Of a stretch of DNA of 64,000 bases, positions 58,267 through 64,000 are shown piece after piece. The notes under the pieces are model-generated. The model was not told where the DNA came from. It saw nothing but the letters and a program-made list of their open reading frames with translations, and made no database searches. Within the stretch, counting starts at the first letter, position 1. Each line of letters begins with the position of its first letter. The DNA is taken from NCBI GenBank assembly GCA_021018815.1, contig JAITYX010000026.1, forward strand, positions 496,001-560,000, written 5' to 3'. The DNA is from Talinum fruticosum (taxonomy: Eukaryota > Streptophyta > Magnoliopsida > Caryophyllales > Talinaceae). The translations under genes and the position numbers were made by a program.

Positions 58267-61200
58267 TTAAGGCTTGCTCCTGAAGAGTCTAAGTCACCCT
58301 AGAGGGAGGGTGAATAGGGTGATGAGGAAATTTAATCAAAGTTAGAAGTTTTTGATTGGAAAGTGATAAACTCGCTGAGTCCGAGTCTAGACTGGACTAA
58401 AAAATGTAAACACTTAAAAATACATGGAAACCCACCGGGGCAGAAAAACCAGGATCAGTTCTATTCCAAGTACTAAGTCAAATCCACTATTTTGAATCCT
58501 CAAAATACAAAGGCCCGACTCTACCAAAATTGCTCCCTTAGACAATTCCTTACAATGTTTTCCTAGGCTCGAAGTTCCCTTATCCGATCTATTACTTCCT
58601 AACCGAGGTAACCTTTACAATTAGGCGCAATTGAAATGGGTTAACCCTTACAGCTCAGTCAATGGACCTTACTTAGAAAGTAAGAGAAGAATGTGACTAA
58701 TTACAAGACTTTACGACTAAAAAAATATTAAATACAGATCGGGAGTTTTAAATTGAAGATTGAATATGAAAACAATAGGTTTTGGTCAAGTAATGTGTTT
58801 TGCAATGATGTTCAATAATAATTCTAACAATCTTCTTGTCTTGTAAGGTGGCTTCTATTTATATCCAACCAAGCAGAGTGACCCTTGTGTGTTGGTTCCG
58901 AAGAAAAGTCTTCACCGGCCATTGGAACAACTCTTCCGAGTCACTTAGAAAAGATCCATTGGGATGGTGAACATTGTGCAATGGCTCTTGGCTAAAATAG
59001 GCATTCCAGTCAGCTGGTGTCGTCTTAAAAGCAAGGTGAAAACCACCGTTGAGCCTAACTTTGGAGTTTTCCAGCTTTAGAAACAGACTACCCTAATACG
59101 GTGTGTGAGCCCTGTTCGAAGTAGATAAAGATGGCCTGCTGGTGATTGACAGCTAGAAGTCGGTTACTTTTGTATTTCAAAAATGATTAGCCTCGTTTGA
59201 ATAACCTACAAAAGTAAACCACTTTGGTTCTCAAAGTATAAAATACTTTGGTCCACGATTAGGTACGAGATAATAATTGAATTAAGATAATTAAGAGCTT
59301 AATTATCTTAGGCCTAGAGAAGAGGAATTTTCTGAGTCTAATATTCTATATACTCAAATTCAATCGAGTCATTCCTAAAGATAATCAAGTAGAGAGATTA
59401 AAATATCGAGTATAACAATTTGATCCGACAAAATAATTATCAAGAAGATAAACTCGACTTAGAATGAGGTATTAACACCTGTAATTCTCTTTGGGTTAAA
59501 ATATGCAGTTAATACTTAGTGAAGGTGTGCTCGGGGAGAGTCCGAGTCACCCTAGAGGGGGTGAATAGGGTGATAGAAGTTTTTCGCGGAAAAGTTAGCT
59601 CTTTTGTTAACGAAGGGACAGAGACAGGTTCCGAGTCAAACAGACGAGGTCGAAAAAGCTTGGACTCGAAATGCTATCACGAATAAACAAGCAAGTCAAG
59701 CAGGAGTAATATGACTGTCTCGAGTCTAGAATGAACTCGGAAAGATAACACTTGGAAATTATGTAGAAACCCTCATGGGGCAGAAAACCACGGACCGTGT
59801 CAATCTAGACACGAAGTCAAATCCACTATTTTGAGTCCACAAAATACCGTGAACCGACTCAACCCGAGTTGCTCCCTTAGACAACTCTATACAAGTTTCC
59901 TAAACTCGTAAATTCGCTTATCTCGATCTAGTACTTCCTAGCTGAGATAACCCTTACAGCTAGGGACAACTAAGCCGAGTTAACCCTTACGGCTTAGTCA
60001 AGGGACCTTACAAAGAATGTAAGAAAGAGTTTGTAATCGAGTACAAGACCTTATAATTCGAAGGTAATAAATTACAGAGTAGGAGTTGTAAGTAGAAGAT
60101 TGAGAATGTATACAAAGACTTTGAGCAAGTATGTGTATTAACAATATGTTCCGCCCATCTTCAAGTCTTGTGAAGTGGCTTCTATTTATAGATGACTAGG
60201 CAGAGTAGCCGTTATCTTCATCTGCCGACCGAGAGTCCTCTCGTGACCGTTGATAGAAGCTTTCGAGTCACTCGGAAAGTATCCGTTGTAATGTGAACGT
60301 TGGACAACGGTTTAACTCTCTTGGAAGTCCCAAAACCACTCGGCGGTGTCTTGAAAGATAAGGTGGAAACCACCGTTAAGCTTGGCATTCCAGTTTTCTA
60401 GATTTGGAAATAGACAGCCCCGACACAATCTTCTGGGACTCGGAGCAGAGAAGGTGAAAAGCCATGTCTGCTGGTGATTTGACGTTCGAAGTCTGGTTAC
60501 TTTTGTAGTTTGAAAAGTGTATCCTCGATTGAATAACCTACAAAAGTAAATCAATTTTGGTTCTCAAAGTATAAAATACTTTGGTCCAAGATTAGACACA
60601 GATAATAAAATAATTATGATAATTAATCAACTAATTATCCGAGTCGAAGAGAAGTGGAATTTTCCGAGTCTAATAACTATATAACTCAAAATTCCATCCG
60701 ACTTAGTCGAAGCGATAGATCAAGATAAGTAAGAAATATCAGAGTGAGATAACTTGATATAGACTAAGTATGAAACAGACTAGAGGTACCGACTCTAATG
60801 AAATAGAGCTTATAATCGAAGCCGATTCCGAGTGAGAGAAGCTGAAACACTAGTCCACTCAATCTGCGATAAATCTGAGTGATGTTGGACTCGGAACAAA
60901 GAACCGGTTTTGTGAGTCTCTTAAGGATAAGCAAGAAATATATGAAGTAAAAGTCTGTATCACTTAGAGAAGATACCATTTCACTCAGAGAAGTTCTAAG
61001 ATACAAACAATGCCTTGGAATCAAAACTCTATAAGTATGAGATGGTTATACCTAATTCATTTAATACAACTCGAAATGCGTTGAGCGAGTGTTTGAGTCT
61101 TCACTCGGAATAAAAGTGTTAGAGAAATTATTTGAGTATGCGATAGTTCCGAGTGAGACAGAAACATGAGTGTAGAAGATATACAATAATGCGCTTTTTG

Positions 61201-61347
61201 AGTCAATTAGAAACAAATGAAAACTTATACAAGAGTTTTTAAAGCACTCAAAATTACTTAGAATCAAAACTCAGGAGAGATGAGATTTATACTTGAATCT
61301 TCATATATAGTACTCAAAATAATCTAGAGTTAGAATCTTAGTCTTAA
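58267..61347 (-). repeat. 5' LTR of element 3 (type II), split by a nested solo LTR
   Basis: The inner end reads TTAAGGCTTGCTC (TGAAGG decayed) and the outer end AGTCTTAA (expected CA). Without the nested LTR it is about 1492 bp, close to the 3' LTR plus its 118-bp deletion. A TATAAATA box lies at 58856-58863. Confidence 0.87.
59520..61103 (-). repeat. Type I solo LTR nested in the 5' LTR of element 3, TSD CTTAG/CTCGG
   Basis: It starts TGAAGGTGTGCTC and ends GAGTCTTCA (1584 bp). The left flank is CTTAG (59515-59519) and the right flank CTCGG (61104-61108). The 3' LTR of element 3 reads CTCGG at this place, so the left copy has changed CG to TA. A TATAAATA box lies at 60183-60190, with CCGTT motifs at 60208, 60246 and about 60291. 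Confidence 0.9.
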
Positions 61348-64000
61348 AATAACATATTGCCAAGGACTGCCCAAAGAGAAAGAAAGATTACAAGAATAAG
61401 AAACATTACAAAAATAACATAAAAATGGGGATAAACATTTTCCGATGGTTTTTTTTTTGGAAATTCCTATCGGAATTCCGTCTTTTTGGAAATAGCGACA
61501 CGCAAAAATAGAAACTAATTCAAATATAAAGTTATTAGATTATGAGGAACCTAATCTCGAAGAGGTAATTAATTGTTTCTTTAATTTATCCAAGAAAGAT
61601 CTTACTCAATATATATTTACTTTAGACGAAAATTCTAATTCTAATTCATCTTTTTTGAAGAAAAAGTTGAGTCTTCACAAACCGAGAACAAGGTTTTGAT
61701 GAAGGAACGCTGCCTTAAAAGCCTCCGAAGATGCTGGACCAAGTCCGAAAAACCTAAATTGAGAGGAAGACCCTATGGTACTTCTCACCACAAGTTTCAA
61801 AAGAATGATGACACATAAGAAGTGTACGAAGAAGCCAAGGAATGAGACCTTTCGAAAGCCAAGAAATGTAAATCCTCCTTCTCTCAAAATACCTATTCTA
61901 CTAAAAAGTTCGGTTGTTTTGTGTATGGCAGCAAATAATATATTGCCAAGGATTGCCCAAAGCGGAAGAAAGATTACAACAATAAGAAAGTCATGGTGGA
62001 TACCGGAGTGAAGATGAATCAGATGATGAGGACAACAGTGAGGATGGATCTAGGTGTTTGATGGGTATGACAGACACATGCAAAGAAACTTATTCAAAAC
62101 TAAAGTTGTTTGAATATGAGAAAACTGTTCCTCAGGAGGTAACTAACTATTTCCTTAGGTTTTGGTAGAAAGACCTTACTAAATATATCTTTACTTTGGA
62201 CTTCAAGTCCAATTCAGATTAATCTCTTTTTCAAAAACAAGTTGAGTCTTTAGAAATAGAGAAACAGGTTTTGAAGAAGGAACGCTGCTTTGAAAGCCTT
62301 AGAAGATGTTGGACCAAGTCCAAGCAACTTACATTTAGAGGAAGACCCTATGATGCATCTAGGCAAAGGTTTCGAAAAATGATATAACACAAGAAGTGGA
62401 AGAAGAAGCCAAGGAATAAGGACTTTAGAAAAGACAAGAAAGGTAAACCTTCTTTCTCTCCAAATACTTCACCTACTAAAAATTTCGGTTGTTTTGTGTA
62501 AGGAACCAAGGAAAATATAGCCAAGGATAGCCCTAAGAGGAAAAAAGATTACAAGAATATGAATGTCATGGTGGCTACCTGGAGTGAAGATGATGAAGAT
62601 GATGAAGATGACACTAAGGATGAATCCATGTGTCTAATGGGTATGATCGACTCGGACAAAGAAACTAATTCAAAACGAAAGTTGTCCGATTATGATAAAG
62701 CCGATCGTTGGAGAGGTAACAAGCTATTTCCTTAAAATTTCAAAGAAAGATATTACTAAATATATCTTTAATTTAGACGAAAATTCCAATTCTAATTCAT
62801 CTCTTTTGAGGAAAAAGTTGAGTCCTCGAAACTAAGAACAAGGTTTTGAAGAAGGAACGTTACCTTGAAAGCCTCGGAAGATACTTGGACCAAGTCCGCA
62901 GCTCGGATTTAGAGGGACACCATATGGTACTTCTAGCCATAGGTTTCAAAAGAATGATGAAACATAAGAGGTGAAAGATGAAGCTAAAGAATAATTCCTT
63001 TAGGAATGAAAAGAAAGGTAAATCCAATTTCTCTCTCAATACTTCTACTAAAAAGTCTAATTTGAGTATGGCAGACAAAGAATAGCTAAGGACTACCCAA
63101 AGAGGAAGAAAGATTACAAAAATAAAAAGTCATGGTGGCTACCTCGAAGGAAAATGAATCCGATGATGAGGATGACACTAAGGATGAATCCAAGTGTCCG
63201 ATGGCTATGACATACTCGAGCAAAGAAACGGATTTAAAAAAAAGTTCTCCGATTCTCGGAAACCGATTCGGAGAGGTAATTAACTATTTCCTTTAGTTTT
63301 CAAAAACAGATCTTACAAAATATATATTTACTTTAGATGAAAACTCCAATTCTAATTCTTCTCTTTTCAAGAAAAGTTGAGTCGTTAGATTCTATGAATC
63401 AGGTTTTGAAGAAGGAACTTGCCTTGGAAGTCTTAAAAGATGCTAGACCAAGTCTAAGCAGCTCAAATTTAATGGAAAATCCTATGGTACTTCTGGGCAA
63501 AGGTTTCAAAAGAATGATAAAATACAAGAAGTGGAAAAAGAAGTCACGGAATGAGGTCCGTACAAAATATAGGAAACTTAAATCTTATTTCTCTCCAAAT
63601 ACTTCTTCTACTAAAATGTTGAGCTGTTTTTTGTATTGGTGCAAGGAACATATAGCCAAGGACTGCCCAAATAGGAAGAAAGATTACAAGAATAAGAAAG
63701 TCATGGTGGCTATTTAGTGTGGTGATGAATCGGATAATAAGGATGACATAGAGGACGAATATTGACAAACTCAAACAAAGAAACCGATCCAAAACAAAAG
63801 TTGTCCGATTATGAGGGAACCGATCCTCAAGAGGTAATTAACTATTTCTGTAATTTTTCGATGAAAAGTTGAGTCTTTAGAAAATAAGAACAAGTTTGTA
63901 AAGAAGGAATATTGACTTTAAAGCCTCGTAAAGATGTTGGACCAAATCAAAGCAGCTCACATTTAGAGGAACACCCTATGGTACTTGTAGGTAGAGATTT
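61348..64000 (+). repeat. Gag array, plus block, last part, continuing past the window
   Basis: Anchors lie at about 61758, 62333, 62907, 63467 and 63961 (spacings 575, 574, 560 and 494 bp). The best open unit is 63337-63717, where the coiled-coil part and the GFKRMIKYKKWKKK part share one frame because of a 1-bp loss. Its knuckle reads CFLYWCKEHIAKDC, with the Cys pattern altered. Others read CFVYGSK, stop, YIAKDC (61912) and CFV, stop, GTKENIAKDS (62480). No unit in view is intact. Confidence 0.88.

Larger units (their letters stand above)
49360..61347 (-). mobile_element. Full-length Sirevirus-like Ty1/copia element 3, TSD AATAA
   Basis: In minus sense it has the 5' LTR (61347-58267, containing a nested solo LTR), primer site, gag, protease, integrase, RT, RNase H, internal promoter, env-like ORF, polypurine tracts and 3' LTR (50729-49360). 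AATAA lies on both sides (49355-49359 and 61348-61352). Joining the flanks restores the array sequence GCAAATAA + CATATTGCC, seen uninterrupted near 61930. Without the nested LTR it is about 10.4 kb. All ORFs are frameshifted. Confidence 0.92.

Noticed and set aside
24394..64000. A functional multi-knuckle Gag protein encoded by the array
   Set aside because: Units join with a +1 frame step, all knuckles in view have lost at least one ligand, and stops occur in nearly every unit.

Overview
The window is plant nuclear DNA made almost entirely of retrotransposons inserted into one another. I found no host protein gene, rRNA or tRNA gene, CRISPR array or bacterial signal. The evidence for a flowering plant is the element types: Ty1/copia Sirevirus-like elements with an extra ORF after pol, Ty3/gypsy Tat-lineage elements with a second RNase H, and a Tekay-like chromovirus with LTRs of about 2.6-3.3 kb. 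I cannot name the species. All coding parts are decayed by frameshifts, stops and lost catalytic residues, so nearly every coding entry is a pseudogene.

Layout. (1) 1-5965: a minus-strand Sirevirus-like element (element 1, 'type I' LTR) that runs off the left edge and is inserted in the 3' LTR of an older relative, element 2 ('type II' LTR, 5966-8941). (2) 8942-9365: a short orphan AT-rich segment. (3) 9366-14604: a minus-strand Tat-like element that keeps gag but has lost protease, RT, RNase H and integrase. (4) 14605-14644: a 40-bp stub of a type I LTR, cut by a plus-strand Tat-like element (14645-22854) that is itself truncated in its second RNase H. (5) 22855-24393: a lone type I LTR. (6) 24394-27519: a minus-strand tandem array of a gag fragment with a unit of about 577 bp. 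(7) 27520-30678: a shrunken type II Sirevirus with one full and one partial LTR. (8) 30679-43660: a plus-strand chromovirus lacking its 5' end, hit by two solo LTRs of a 3-kb family (31754-34719 in protease, 39555-42808 in the 3' LTR). (9) 43661-64000: the gag array again, now on the plus strand, interrupted by a third 3-kb solo LTR (44291-47276) and by a full-length Sirevirus (element 3, 49360-61347). The 5' LTR of element 3 contains a nested type I solo LTR (59520-61103).

Target-site duplications read by eye support the nesting: AATAA for element 3, CTCGG/CTTAG for the solo LTR inside it, GGAAT, ATATA and C/ATAAG for the three 3-kb solo LTRs. In two places (the LTR at 22855-24393 and the element at 27520-30678) the flanks do not match, which points to recombination between elements at different sites.

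Two observations deserve a second look. First, about 16 recognisable copies of a gag zinc-knuckle plus coiled-coil module form a satellite-like array whose consensus period is not a multiple of three. Second, all three Sirevirus copies that retain the region carry a TATAAATA box 154-253 bp before the start of the downstream (env-like) ORF, with AACGG motifs upstream. This repeats the layout of their own LTR promoters and suggests a dedicated internal promoter. No intact, clearly functional new system is visible.
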